The notes: generated by a model from the letters alone, not told the origin. A stretch of DNA of 64,000 bases from Mytilus californianus (GCF_021869535.1 NW_026262668.1:15174348-15238347); one strand, 5' to 3'. Counted from the stretch's first letter, positions 23,295-35,284 are shown. A program made the numbers and translations.

Positions 23295-23485
23295 AACAGC
23301 CTCAGTAGTCTCGTGTTAGCGTGCTCGCCATGAGTTCGGGAAATCGTTGATTCGATCAAGTCAAAGACTTGAAAATTGGTATTTGCTGCTTCTTCGCTAA
23401 GCTCGTAGCATTTACGAGTAAGAGCAAAGACTTGTCGGTCTGGAGTCATGCAGAATAATGTGTCGGTCTAGGATAACATGTCTTA
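23295..23485 (+). mobile_element. SINE-like element, 5' part, split by a nested SINE
   Basis: It starts with a tRNA-like head (CCTCAGTAGTCTCGTGTTAG, then ATCGTTGATTCGATCAAG as a degenerate B box). The body AATTGGTATTTGCTGCTTCT follows, with TAAGAGCAAAGACTTGTCGG. The body resumes at about 23750 after the inserted SINE. A fragment of the same body lies near 56190. The family is familiar to me from mussel sequences. Confidence 0.6.
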
Positions 23486-23492
23486 CTGTGGA

Positions 23493-23742
23493 AGGGGCCT
23501 CGGTGGTCGAGTGGTCGAAGTAGTTCAAATACTGTATCCCTAGCCTGTCAACACTGAGGTTATGAGTTCGAACCCCGCACGTCTCCAATCTTAATTGACT
23601 AGGAGTGTCAGTTTCTGCCGATGGTCGGTGGTTCTCCTCTACGTTTGCTTTCCTCAACCAACAAAAACTTTGCCGCCACGAGTTGGCCAATAGTGTTGAC
23701 AGTGGCGTTAAACACCCCAAAAAAATCAATCAATCAATTTTT
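23493..23742 (+). mobile_element. tRNA-derived SINE nested in another SINE
   Basis: The head CTCGGTGGTCGAGTGGTCGA fits a pol III A box, and GAGTTCGAACCCCGC about 60 bp later is a good B box, so internal RNA polymerase III transcription is expected. The tail includes GTGGCGTTAAACACCCC and ends in an AATCAATCAATCAATTTT simple repeat. The flanks CTGTGGA at 23486-23492 and 23743-23749 form a 7-bp target duplication. It is not a functional tRNA because the acceptor arms do not pair and the unit continues far past the T arm. Confidence 0.8.
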
Positions 23743-23820
23743 CTGTGGACTATACATTGTTAACTAGCACTTTAAGAATCAGATGCAGCGTGTCGGTCTA
23801 GTACAAAGCAGGGTTCATAA
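23743..23820 (+). mobile_element. 3' part of the interrupted SINE
   Basis: CTGTGGACTATACATTGTTAACTAGCACTTTAAGAATCAG followed by GTGTCGGTCTAGTACAAAGC appears to continue the body that stopped at 23485, after the target duplication. Confidence 0.5.
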
Positions 23821-24339
23821 TCATATCATATCAATCTGTTCTAAATATGCATTCAACTTGCCACTGGACGTAAAACAGTCATCGTTATCATCTTCAAATT
23901 TGAATCATATTGGTATTGTAAAATTTCAGGCTCCAAAATACACGAAGCTTTATTTAACTCGACGAAAAACTTCATATTATGATTCGCGGCTGATATTTTA
24001 CAGTATCTATATACAGAACTGGAAACATGATAACCGGTAGTATAGATAAATACAATGTTATATCTAATACTGGAATGTTTTACAGCATGTAGTTTCTATT
24101 TCGGAGTATCAATCTATCAACTAATCCACAGTTTCTTTCACTTATTTTATTTCATTACATGTTTAATTTGCCTGTATTTTTCCACGACTTCGTACACGTA
24201 AAGTACGCGTAGAGGTAACAAAATGTAACATTTATAATTCCAGCATACGTACAGACGTAATGCATCCTTCCTTCTTTTCCAAATACTACCTCATATTTAG
24301 CTAAGAGTAGATCTAAAACTTTTGATAAGTTAATAAATG
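23821..24339. other. Intergenic stretch, no gene seen
   Basis: AT-rich DNA. The forward frame at 23783-24040 overlaps the SINE and has no domain. Confidence 0.4.
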
Positions 24340-24480
24340 TACAATATAAGAATAAAAAGATGTGATAGGATTGTCAAAGAGACAAATATCTACCAGAGTA
24401 CATCCGGTATTGATAAAAGCACCTAGGGGTCACCAATGAACAAAACCCATGCCGTATAAAAGTTTATCTTGTAGCTTTTC
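24340..24480 (-). repeat. Retroelement 3'-tail fragment
   Basis: AAAAAGATGTGATAGGATTG with GAGACAAATATCTACC and GAACAAAACCCATGCCGTAT matches other reverse-orientation tails at 33880 and 57235. It has no coding part. Confidence 0.6.
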
Positions 24481-26025
24481 TCTACACCAAAACAATCATA
24501 TGGAAGTTTCAACAATGTCACAAGCATGTTTGAAATAAATTGACAAATGTATTTGTAAAATGATATTTTGTATTATTCTTAATTTCGATGTTTTTTTCTT
24601 TAACTTTTCAGTAATGTTTTAATTTTATTTAATTGCATCGCAACTAAATACAGTGGTTTAGTCAGTAATTTAAGAAAAATACATATGCAGGCATATTTTG
24701 TTTATTAATGACAAAATGTTTGTTAGAAGATACGAATTAACACTTCATTAAAGATATGTATACTTTAATTTATCAATTTAGTCAGACGAAACATCAAGGG
24801 TGGTACTTACAAACATTATAACAACTGAAACCCAATAAGCTTGTGAAGAAGTCATAAGTCTTTAAGTATCTATATCGTTTGACCCTTTGATAACTGTTGT
24901 ATAATTATGACAGTTTATTACACATTATAAAAACTTTTAAATCTAAATAGAAATGTCTTCCTTTTGTTAAACGCCTTTTAAGCGATATTAAGAAAATAAG
25001 TGCTTAAAGAGAAAAACGATTTAATGTGTAAATTATATCGTTTAATAATAGACCCATAAACATATGCTCAATTTAACATGAATCGCACAATGTATTGACA
25101 ATATTGCTCTGTTAGCCGATACTCAATGAAGGACAAATATATATGGACAGAAATTGTTTTTACATTCATACTATAATAAAATATGTTAAGTGGTGTCTCT
25201 TATATTGGTAAAATGCATTATAAGCACGGAAATATTTTACGAAATGTTTTGTGCAGAAGATATTGAAGATTTCAGTATAAAATACACTAAAATTCGCCCA
25301 GCCTATTCTAAAGGTATTGGAACTACCGGTACATGTATGTACCATACAATCAAGATACTGATGAAAAAAATCTACTATAGATTATTGGCAACTATATCAT
25401 TCAGAATAGTACATTGTATGAACTTTTACTGTTTTTTCCTATATTCTATTATTTTTTTGTATTGACAACACATATATTATATTTGGATAACATGTTTTTC
25501 GACCGACATTAGTTATTTCTATGTGAACCAACAGTGTTCCTCTTCTTGTTGCTTTGTTCCTTTATTTTATACAAGAACTTCTCGTGAGAGTGAAAAGAAG
25601 GAGCATGACATTATCCTTTAACTTCAAGTTCCGCTATTAAGATGATGTCCTCTCACTTACTTATTGAAACTTTGGTGACTACATATACATGTTGATCGCA
25701 TATATATACCACTGAAATTGGAATAAAGGACTCATCAGATATAATGCAGTCTGCTTCATATCTTGTCTTGAATCTAAACATTGACAATGAGGTTCGAATG
25801 AAAACTTAACTTTACGGGAAAGAAAAGATGATTTCATTTTCCTATTGTATACCTTTTTTATTCTATGCAGCAACATCCCAGCAACGCCTGCATGTGGAGT
25901 ATTATATCATATGTGGTCCGATATTCTTGCGTTCGCTATCATGATTTTCTCTATAGCAAATTGTTGCCTACAAGGACGCTTTTAAAAATAGGGTTTTAAA
26001 TGTTAAAGTTGCAGTTATCCCTTCA
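24481..26025. other. Intergenic stretch, no gene seen
   Basis: AT-rich. The 91-codon forward frame at 25190-25465 has no recognisable motif. Confidence 0.45.
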
Positions 26026-26300
26026 AAAGTTTTACGGGCACCTGCTGTTCAGTGGTTGTCGTTTGTTGATGTGGTTACTAAGTGTTTCTCGTTTCTCGTT
26101 TTTTATATAGATTAGACCGTTGGTTTTCCGGTTTAAATGGTTTTACACTAGTCATTTTGGGGCCCTTTATAGCTTGCTGTTCGGTGTGAGCCAAGGCTCC
26201 GTGTTGAAGGCCATACTTTGACCTATAATGTTTTACTTTTACAAATTGTGACTTGGATTGAGAGTTGTCTCATTGGCACTCATACCACATCTTCGTATAT
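26026..26300 (+). repeat. Retroelement 3'-tail fragment, forward orientation
   Basis: It runs from TGCTGTTCAGTGGTTGTCGT through GTGTTGAAGGCCATACTTTG to TTGTCTCATTGGCACTCATACCACATCTTC. The complement of these blocks appears in the tails at 33880-34178, 46855-47110 and 57235-57500. It is headless, with no RT sequence upstream. Confidence 0.65.
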
Positions 26301-26374
26301 CTATATACATCATGGCAGCTGACCTGTTTTCCTTTACAATTAGAACTTTTGTGGTCTATTGTCTATACTTAAGT

Positions 26375-26846
26375 AATAGAAAAGAAAGGATATGGGGTAT
26401 CATTCCATGACAAAAAATCAGTTCATGCACAGCAAAAAACACAGAAAAAGCAAAGGAACAGTAACATACAGGTTTTAACAAGCTACAACTACATGTAACA
26501 GCATCCCTGGTACTGCAGGTCAAGAATTGTGAAGAAAAAATGTCAGGTTGGTGTTTCTTTCTCGAGATGACCCACTTTGGGGCATGCCAAACCTAAAAAA
26601 GGATTTAGTTTTAATTAAAATTATAATTCGGTATTTATGGATGATTGGGACACGTGTCATTGTGTCGCTAGGTGACAATCTTGAAATCATTCACCAGTAT
26701 TTTAATTTACTTCTCAAGTTTTTAAAGAGTTATATGACATGCATGTTCATGTTGCATGTGCTGCTCCTTTGCTTTTTGTGTTTTTTGCTGTGCATGTACT
26801 GATTTTGTGTCATGAATAGGTACCCCATATCCTTTGTTTTTCTATT
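26375..26846. mobile_element. 472-bp MITE with about 85-bp inverted ends
   Basis: The left end AATAGAAAAGAAAGGATATG continues through CATGACAAAAAATCAGTTCA and GCACAGCAAAAAACACA. The right end is its complement, GCTGTGCATGTACTGATTTT to ACCCCATATCCTTTG then TTTTTCTATT. The interior holds no transposase. A single arm of the same family lies at 62515-62605. I could not define a target duplication with confidence. Confidence 0.7.
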
Positions 26847-26944
26847 AATTGGACCTCATATAAGTGCTATCCCAGTGCTACTGTTGTAGAACGTATACAG
26901 TTTGTTTGTTTAATCGTTTGTATTGTATTTGTCGATTTTGAATA

Positions 26945-26966
26945 TATATATATATATATATATAGT
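26945..26966. repeat. (TA)n microsatellite
   Basis: An uninterrupted alternating TA tract of about 22 bp. Confidence 0.9.
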
Positions 26967-27836
26967 AAATATAACGTTTCACCAAAAGAAATGTTAGAAC
27001 TACTAACATTAGTGTTGTTATAAAATGTTTCGAGTTCTGTGACTAGTTATAATAAAATTGTTACCTCTAAATGACGCATCCGTTTCCTGCTTACTCAAAA
27101 AGACAATGAGCATGTTAAAGATGCATAAGAATATAGTATCTTTTACAATTACCAAATTATCGCAATAAAACTCAATCAGATAATGTAAGCGTTGGTAATG
27201 AAAAAATAGCTCAAACAATTATATTTTAATTCACAACATAAAGTCTGCATTACACAATAAAGACATCAACTTCCATTTAGACATATGCCGGAAAACGGAA
27301 TGGCGGCCCGAACAATCAGCGCATTGATGAAGAAAACAATCCAGCGACAGACTCACAAGCTATTTCATTTTTGTAGAATTTTTTAAACATTGAATCACAT
27401 AAAACTTCAACGAACATGCCATGTCAATTTATGTCATCATGGATCAGAAAACAAAATTAATGAAATAAATAGCAAATTATACGGTTTGGAAGCACGTAAT
27501 TAACACCCTTATTCAGCACATCCGTTTCCTAATGTAACACCGTTTACTCTCCTTTGTCTTTAACAATGCCAAAATAGGGTCTGAAAATGTCGCAATAAAA
27601 GTCATTGTCGTAAAACGTTTAACATTGCAGATAAATTTCAACATTAATTGGAAGTCAATAATTTCTTTTGACTTAAAGAAGCAATAAAATATTTAACAAA
27701 TACAGGAACGGACACCCGGAAACAGACTAGCAATACATGTTCAGTGATCAGTGAATATAATCAGATTTGATATCAATACACAAACGGGAAGTTGACGATA
27801 GCTTTTAAAATTAAAATTTGAAGGTAATTCTTCTAT
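26967..27836. other. Intergenic stretch, no gene seen
   Basis: AT-rich sequence without convincing frames or repeats. Confidence 0.45.
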
Positions 27837-28094
27837 GAGCCTCCTCATGGGGTTTTTGATTATGTGATTACTTGGCCGTTTTTATAGTGCTTATTTGATT
27901 GCCAGACCAAATATTTCATGATTATTTGATTATTTGATAATCTAGGACTGTATTTTTGATAATTTGATTATCTTTTTTAAAAAAATAATTGATGATTATG
28001 TGATTATATTGGCAAAAGATTTTTTTATTATGTGATTATATTGGCAAAAGATTTTTTATTATGTGATTACTTGGACACTCCCATGAGGGGCCTC
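27837..28094. mobile_element. 258-bp MITE with GAGG-type ends and TTCTAT duplication
   Basis: The left end GAGCCTCCTCATGGGG pairs imperfectly with the right end CCCATGAGGGGCCTC. TTCTAT at 27831-27836 recurs at 28095-28100, a 6-bp target duplication. The interior is a degenerate array of TGATTATTTGATTA and TTATGTGATTATATTGGCAA units. The ends and duplication length resemble 11758-11950, while the interiors differ. Confidence 0.75.
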
Positions 28095-28100
28095 TTCTAT

Positions 28101-29228
28101 AAATAGTAAATGCAAGCAATTTGGCATGACAAGTTTGAAACGGTAAAACTATTTCAAGGAAGAACTTGTTAGGAAAGAGAATTTCTTTTTCCGTAATTTG
28201 GATTGTATGGTTTCAATTTATTCTACTGGCAGTTCTAATGGCTTTTCAATTGCCATATAGAAAGTTTTACATACTTAAATGTTTATGGAAGCCAGATGTC
28301 GGAGAGGTAGGTCTTTTTTACCCTCCCCAAGAAACATGACATTGAATTCGTATTATTCAATCATCTTTGAATGTTTCTTCAATGTGTTCAAATTACTGAA
28401 TTAACAGTCTATAATGGTTTTAAAAAGCCCTGTACTAGTCGTGGAAACGTTAGATTTGATGTCCCTGGACCGACCATATTTATATATTACTACATATTTC
28501 TTTATAATATCTTAGCATATTAAATGTCGAATCATTGTATTCGGAAAGTTTCTTGTCTTTCCAAAAAAGCATTAATAAAAGTACTAAAACTGATGCAACT
28601 TCAAGAAAAATTCACCAGAAACAAAATATTTCATTTTGGTACAGTTTTTTGAATCGTCCAACTACTAACCGTTTCACTTGCTACGATCTTACCCTCAAGT
28701 TGTTTTGTTTTAAGTATAAATCGATTGGAACTGGTTTATTTAAAGGGTTAAAAAAATTTAAATAGATTATTTTTGGGATATGGTATGGGTTTAGAATAAT
28801 ATCAATATGACCCTACAATGATGAGCGGGAAACTGATGATTGAAATATGTACTGTGCAGCATTCATGATTCTACTAGAAATGTGTTTTTGTTCGTTTTGA
28901 GCCTTGGCTTTATCCTGTGTTTGAAAACCGTATTTTAACATTTGTTGAGTCTTTACAGTTTTTTTATTTTATTTTGGTTTTAAATATTCGGGTATATAGA
29001 GGGCGAATTTGTTGCCTCTTAACTGGTTTCAGTTTCTGGTAGATTTGATAAACCTTCTATTTGTTCTTTCAAACTGATTCCGAGCTAGTTCGAAACTGAA
29101 ACTGGTTTTACATTTATTTCTTAAAAACTGCATGGAACCCGTTTCATAAACTTATCAAATCTTCTTGAATGGTTTGAACAGTTTTACAAACCATAATCAG
29201 AACTTTCGATCTCTTACAAAACTGGAAA
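28101..29228. other. Intergenic stretch, no gene seen
   Basis: The final 190 bases (from about 29030) have diverged GGTTTCAGTTTC and AACTGGTTT motifs that look related to the following 53-bp array, partly in inverted orientation. No gene is supported. Confidence 0.45.
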
Positions 29229-29768
29229 ACCGAAACCAGGAATAAACCAAACAGTAAACCAGTCAAAAACCACAATCCTTAACCGAAACCAGGTACAAAC
29301 CAAACAGTAAACCAGTCAAAAACCACAATCCTTAACCGAAACCAGGAATAAACCAAACAGTAATCCAGTCAAAAATCCCAATGCTTAACCATAACCAGGT
29401 ATAAACAAAACAGTACACCAATCAAAAACCACAATCCTTAACCGAAATCAGGAATAAACCAAACAGTAAACCAGTCAAAAACCATAATACTTAACCGAAA
29501 CCAGGAATAAACCAAACAGTAAACCAGTCAAAAACCACAATCCTTAACCGAAACCAGGTACAAACCAAACAATAAACCAGTTAAAAACCACAATCCTTAA
29601 CCGAAACCAGGTAAAACCAAACAGTAAACCAGTCAAAAACCACAATCCTTAACCAAAACCAGGAATAAACCAAACAGTAAACCAGTCAAAAACAACAATG
29701 CTTTACCAAAACCAGGAATAAACCAAACAGTAAACCAGTCAAAAACCACAATCCTTAACCGGAACTAG
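29229..29768 (+). repeat. 53-bp minisatellite, about ten copies
   Basis: The unit is AACCGAAACCAGGAATAAAC followed by CAAACAGTAAACCAGTCAAA and AACCACAATCCTT. Copy starts fall at about 29229, 29282, 29335, 29388, 29441, 29494, 29547 and 29600, with small indels later. Variation between copies is about 5-10 percent. Confidence 0.9.
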
Positions 29769-29830
29769 TTTGGCTGCACCAAAGTAAAAATCTTTGACAG
29801 TTTAAAATTTGGGTTCCGTTATATAATACT

Positions 29831-30855
29831 ATAATGGGCTGTCAGTTATCAAAGGTGCTGACAGTGAAAACAGCATACTCATGGTACTGAGTTTCTTCTT
29901 CTTGTCTATTGAGTTTATCAAATGTGCTCACAGTGAAAACAGCATACGCATGGTACTGAGTTCATTCTTCTTGACCATTGAGTTTATCAAAGGTGCTCAC
30001 AGTGAGAACAGCATACTCATGGTACTGAGTTTATTCTTCTTGTCTATTGAGTTTATCAAATGTGCTCACAGTGAAAACAGCATACGCATGGTACAGAGTT
30101 CATTCTCCTTGTCCATTTAGTTAATCAAATGTGCTCACAGTGAAAAGAGCATACTTATGGTACTGAGTTTATTCTTCCTGTCCATTGAGTGTATCAAAGG
30201 TGCTCACAGTGAAAACAGCATACTCATGGTACTTAGTTCATTCGTCTTGTCCATTGAGTTTATCAAAGATGCTCATAGTGAAAACAGCATACTCATGGTA
30301 CTGAGTTCATTCTTCTTATCCATTGAGTTAATCAAAGGTACTCACAGTAAAAACAGCATACATATGGAACTGAGTTCATTCTTCTAGTACATTGAGTGTA
30401 TCAAAGGTGCTCGCAGTGAAAACAGCATACTCATGGTACTGAGTTCATTCTTCTTGACCATTGAGTTTATCAAAAGTGCTCACAGAGAAAAGAGCACACT
30501 CATGGTACTGAGTTCCTTCTTCTTGTCCATTGAGTTTATCAAAGATGCTCACAGTGAAAACAGCATACTCATGGAACTGAGTTCATTCTTCTTGTCAATT
30601 GAGTTTATCAAAGATTTTCACAGTGCTTCTTGAACATTGAGTTTAGCAAAGGTGCTCACAGTGAAAACAGCATACTCATGATACTGAGTTCATTCTTCCT
30701 ATCCATTAAGTTTATCAAAGGTGCTCACAGTGAAAATAGCATACTCATGTTACTGAGAACATTCTTCCTGTCCATTGAGATTATCAAAGGTGCTCACAGT
30801 GAAAACAGCTTACTCATGGTACTAAGTTCATTCTTTTTGTCTATTGATTTTATCA
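29831..30855 (+). repeat. 69-bp minisatellite, about 15 copies
   Basis: The unit contains GGTACTGAGTTCATTCTTCT, TGTCCATTGAGTTTATCAAA and GGTGCTCACAGTGAAAACAG. The CAGTGAAAACAGCATA segment recurs at exact 69-bp steps from 29862 to 30552. One unit is shortened near 30614, which shifts the register. 69 is a multiple of three, and one frame reads a 23-residue repeat (VLSSFFLSIEFIKGAHSENS) for nearly 800 bp with stops only near 30118, 30385 and 30631. I regard it as non-coding minisatellite DNA unless transcription is shown. Confidence 0.9.
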
Positions 30856-31755
30856 GTTGCTGAATTAGATATGTCATTTGCATATTTTTTTTAAATGGTT
30901 TTGTAAGTTATTGCGAGTAAACCAATCTATAGAATATGAAGTTTTGTATTTTTATACCAAGGAACTTAGCTTAGACGTTTTTTACGAGCACAGAAAGGGA
31001 GAAGTTAACATAAGTTGCTTACGATTTACACAAAATAGATTTTAATTAATTTTTTGCAGAGTCAAACATTGGCAGTAAGTTGACAAGATCATTCTATTGT
31101 CATTAAAAGGGTGTTGATAGTAAGATAAATTTCAATTTATGGGGGAATGATTGAATTTTGACAGTATTAGAAGTCATGATTGGCTTAGTTTTACCACCAT
31201 TGGAGTACACACTGCATTGAATTACTAAAGTCTCTGAACTTTTGTGACGGATCTTCTCACTTTTTGTCCAATGTGTCTTATTTAATTGATTGTAAAAAAA
31301 ATCCAATTGACCTTAGAATGTATAGACAAAGGCTATGTTAATACCGATTTTTCACTCCATTAAGAATGAATTGATGCGTCTTTAATAGAACAAAAATTTC
31401 ATAGTATAGAGTTTCTTCTGATCACCCGGGGTGCTCCCTTGCAGAGGAACTTTCGAATTCTAGTCCTTTAATTTTGTTCGGAGCGATGGATTGATAAATA
31501 AAACTATAATTCTCATTCGAAGTTAAGTATGAAAGCATAAAAATCATATGTAATATATCTAGCCAATGTATATTTTTCCTATTCAACCATTGGGTAATTA
31601 GTGTCTTTTAATTATATATCTTAATTTTCGCTTTGGTGTTGATCACAATATGTAATCGATTCATAATAAATTTATTTCGTCTCTTCACAGAAAGTTATGT
31701 TCATATTTCAACTAGTAAAAGACTGGTAATAAAACAAAAATTGATATAAAATGTA
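30856..31755. other. Intergenic stretch, no gene seen
   Basis: AT-rich, with no supported gene or repeat. Confidence 0.45.
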
Positions 31756-31963
31756 TGTGGATTCATTATTATTCGTGGGATACCAATTTTCGTGTATTTC
31801 GTGGGTACAGATGAACAAAAAGTTTATATGTTCAACGAATTACAAATTTCCTATACGCTTGTATGCAGACTTAAGCAAAACCACGAAATCAAATATCCAC
31901 GAAAACGCAAGTTTTCCTCAATCCACGAAAATTGGTACCCACGAAAATAAATGAATCCACAGT
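31756..31963. mobile_element. Palindromic TA-type MITE, copy 1
   Basis: TGTGGATTCATTATTATTCG, ACCAATTTTCGTG and ATTTCGTGG on the left pair with CCACGAAAATTGGTACCCAC and AATGAATCCACAG on the right. Nearly the same sequence forms copy 2, 60 bp downstream. Confidence 0.75.
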
Positions 31964-32022
31964 ATTATCTATATGTAGCTCTTATACTTAAGTCTGTTTA
32001 TCTATTCTAGATACTTTAGGAT

Positions 32023-32229
32023 ACTGTGGATTCATTATCATTCGTTGGATACCAATTTTCGTGGATTTCGTGGTAACCCTTGAACCACGAATTCCAATGT
32101 ACAACGAATTACAAATTTTCTATAAGAATGTATGCAGACTTTGGCAAAACCACGAAATCAAATATCCACGAAAATGTTTTCCTCAAACCACGAAAATTGG
32201 TACCCACGAAAATAAATGAATCCACAGTA
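32023..32229. mobile_element. Palindromic TA-type MITE, copy 2
   Basis: The outer ends are TACTGTGGATTCATTATCAT and AAATGAATCCACAGTA. A TA on each side is consistent with Tc1/mariner-type target duplication. Internal blocks (ATGCAGACTTTGGCAAAACC and CACGAAATCAAATATCCACG) match copy 1. The loop-side DNA is conserved between the copies, so both derive from one family. Confidence 0.75.
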
Positions 32230-33879
32230 ATGTATATAAAGACTGTTTTGAGCATAAGAAATAATGAATGCATAAAAAGCCATTGAAATATTTTGTTTAC
32301 TGTATTGGTTTCCAAAATTTTGGTCATGTATAAAAAGGTGATGACCACATGCAACATTCTTCGATGACCAAACGATTCTGAGATGACCAGAGCTATGTTG
32401 CATTCTACGTATAACCACATCCATCCTCCTATCATCATTCAAACACGTGTCATTTGACTAGTCATGAGCAACACGGTGGGTGACTATAGTGGAACACTAC
32501 ATTCAAATATATTAAGATTATGAAGATATCGAGAGACATTAAACATCATTCAAACAGACAATTCAATGGCTAAAATAATATGAAAAGTATAACAGTAAAA
32601 GAAAATCCACAAACAAAACAATGGATAAGGCAACAAGAACTGCACCAAGAACTGGAGCGAAAAGGTACTGCTCAACTAATCACTGCCATTGTGATCAATC
32701 TCGCAATTAGTCAAAATCCGCTGATTAAGTATACATGGGGAAGATGAGGAATATGGCACGTTACTATTATCAGAATGAGAGGTTCACAATAGGAAAACTT
32801 AAATTATACTTATAAAACAGATGTACAAATATATGAGGGAGACCTGGAGCTGTGGTAATCTTTATTTCAAGTTCAATTGGATTAACATATGATATATAAG
32901 AACCGACTAATAAAAAACAATTCTTAGTGAACAATCGATATATCTGATTCTCTGCTGTCTAAGGATCATATATTCTATTTATTCAAGCCGATATAACATC
33001 AATATGTACAGCCAATGTATATAGTTTACGTTACGTTTCGAGTTGTGCGATTGGTAAACATATAATATCATGCTTTTTTTTTAAATTGATGCGATATGTA
33101 ATCATCATTAAAATTTTACTTGAAGAGATATAGTACCCGTAAGTCAAATAATAATCCACAGAGTTTATGAAGAAAAATGATTGAAATCATCACTGTTCAT
33201 GTTTCACGGTTGCCAAACCGAACATATCTGATCTTCAGATGTTTAAGTTTCAAAATTGACTGGACATTTTAACATTATCAAACATCCCATACGCATATAT
33301 AGTATCGTCTATCTGATATTTTTTAACCGGTTTTCTATTTTCCTGGCTTTTAAACCGGCAACTGGACAATGTTTTGGAATCATGTGACGGAGGGTACATG
33401 TATTACAGTAAATGAATGTATCCTATAAACACAAATAGTCGCATTTCATCTAGAATCCTGACATTATGTTATTTTATTTTTCTGTTTATTACCGGGTACC
33501 ATTACGACAGATACAATATGAAATGTGTTCCTATCCTAATTGCCATTTAAATCAAATGTTTGTGCTATCACATTCAGCAGATATTAGGCTGGTGTTCCGA
33601 TTTCCATTGTAATAAAATGTATTTTGGAATCGTGGATATCAGATGTTGATCTGTGTTACCTACTGCATCTGCAGTACGGATACCCAGTAATAGGTTGTGA
33701 TACCTAAACATAATATAGTAGGATCGGTATCGTACCTCGTTTGATTTAAGGAGGGCTTGAGTTAAGATAATATAACGAAACCAACCCATGATTTAAAATA
33801 TATGGCATCTAAACGCAGCCTTCCAAATGATTTATTAGATACTGTACATGCAGTTGTTTTTTCTCTCCATTTTATGTAC
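32230..33879. other. Intergenic stretch, no gene seen
   Basis: Overlapping frames near 32109-32442 (-) extend from MITE copy 2 and lack domains. No other feature is supported. Confidence 0.45.
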
Positions 33880-34178
33880 AATATAAAAATAAGGAGATGT
33901 GGTGTGATTGCCAATGAGACAATTATCGACCAGAGTTCAAATGACGACGATAAAAGCAATTATAAGTTCCCATACTGCTTTCAACAATGAAAAAAACATA
34001 CGGTATAGTCAGCTATAAAAGGCTCCGACATGAAAAATGTGAAACAATTCAAAAGAAAAAGTTAAAGGCCTAATGTATACAATAAATTATTATTTAAATT
34101 TACGAAAAACACGTGACAGACATGAACAAACGACAACCACTGAATTGCAGGCTTCTGGCTCGGGACAGGCATATAAAG
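33880..34178 (-). repeat. Retroelement 3'-tail fragment
   Basis: AATAAGGAGATGTGGTGTGA and GCCAATGAGACAATTATC at the outer end, then TATAGTCAGCTATAAAAGGC and ACAAACGACAACCACTGAAT, correspond to the 3' region of copy E. It stops at GGGACAGGCATATAAAGC without RT sequence. Confidence 0.65.
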
Positions 34179-35284
34179 CTTCTCTTGTCAGTATTTTTGA
34201 TATTTTGATTTTGAATTTAATCAAAATAACGAAAATTACATGAAGATTGATATTTTTATGTGAAAATTACTTTCATGTGAATTAGTTTACTAAAATTATG
34301 ACGTCATACGACACTGTAGTTGAATTGAAAAATAAGCCACTTAACAGCTGCTAACATACTAAACGTCTGTCAGTGAAAAAAATATATACAACCAAAGTGA
34401 AAACTGTCATCTTTTAAAATGACAAGGGTATTTGAATTTGGTTTTTTATCGTCAACAATTTCGCATTTACCGATAACATCTGACTGGCTGGTCTAACAAC
34501 GGACTCTTTAATTATGGCAATGATGAATTCAGGTCTTTATTAACAAACAAAATGAACAATTTTCAAAAGAGATTACTTAATTGCACAAAATAGAAAAATA
34601 AACAGGATATTATCCTCTTTGTTGTAGATAAAGAAAAACTAATAAGAAACTTTGTTAAATAGACCAAGTATGTCATAACGATATAAACATTCTGTAATGT
34701 TTTACATAGCTGATTAGACAAAGTCAATACAATCTGTATGCCTTTCTCTTAAAAACAAATTTGAAAAAATCTCATGCAGAGTTGCATCTTGAGTTAAAAC
34801 GTTTTTCACCTTTAAAATTGGGTATAATTAGACAGGCACTAATACAGGGGAAAGTCTAAAAGTTTTTGTTTATTCGCCAATAAAGCTAACTTCTTATCAT
34901 AAATACACTGAAGACAAAAGATTTTAATACAGTTTTCACATGTTTTACTTTTAATTGTTTTTAAGCATAGTAATTTACACAGCACTAATAACCAACACAT
35001 CCCCACGAAGAACAATGAAAAAGTAATAAAGATTATCTCTTATTCTATAGTAATATCAATGAGAAAGTTAGAACAAACATTGAGATTCCTTTATTAGATA
35101 AACGATATTTTTTTTTAATTTTAGTCTTCGGTGAAAGTTCAAACATCAAACCATCTGTTTACCAAGTCCCTAGATACAGATCGATTGGAATATATTCAGG
35201 ACATTTTTTAAAATCAAACTTTAATTACAAAGACTGGTTTATTCTACCTCACTCTATGAAATTTAAAGACATCTACATGTGTAA
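34179..35284. other. Intergenic stretch, no gene seen
   Basis: AT-rich. Stop codons are frequent in all frames. Confidence 0.4.

Noticed and set aside
23493..23590. Functional tRNA gene
   Set aside because: A and B boxes are present, but the acceptor arm ends do not pair and the sequence continues into a SINE body and tail. It is a tRNA-derived SINE head.
29229..30855. CRISPR-like array
   Set aside because: The repeats are contiguous tandem units without unique spacers, and the genome is eukaryotic.
29881..30863. Set of four 66-79 codon forward frames as separate small genes
   Set aside because: They are slices of the 69-bp minisatellite.
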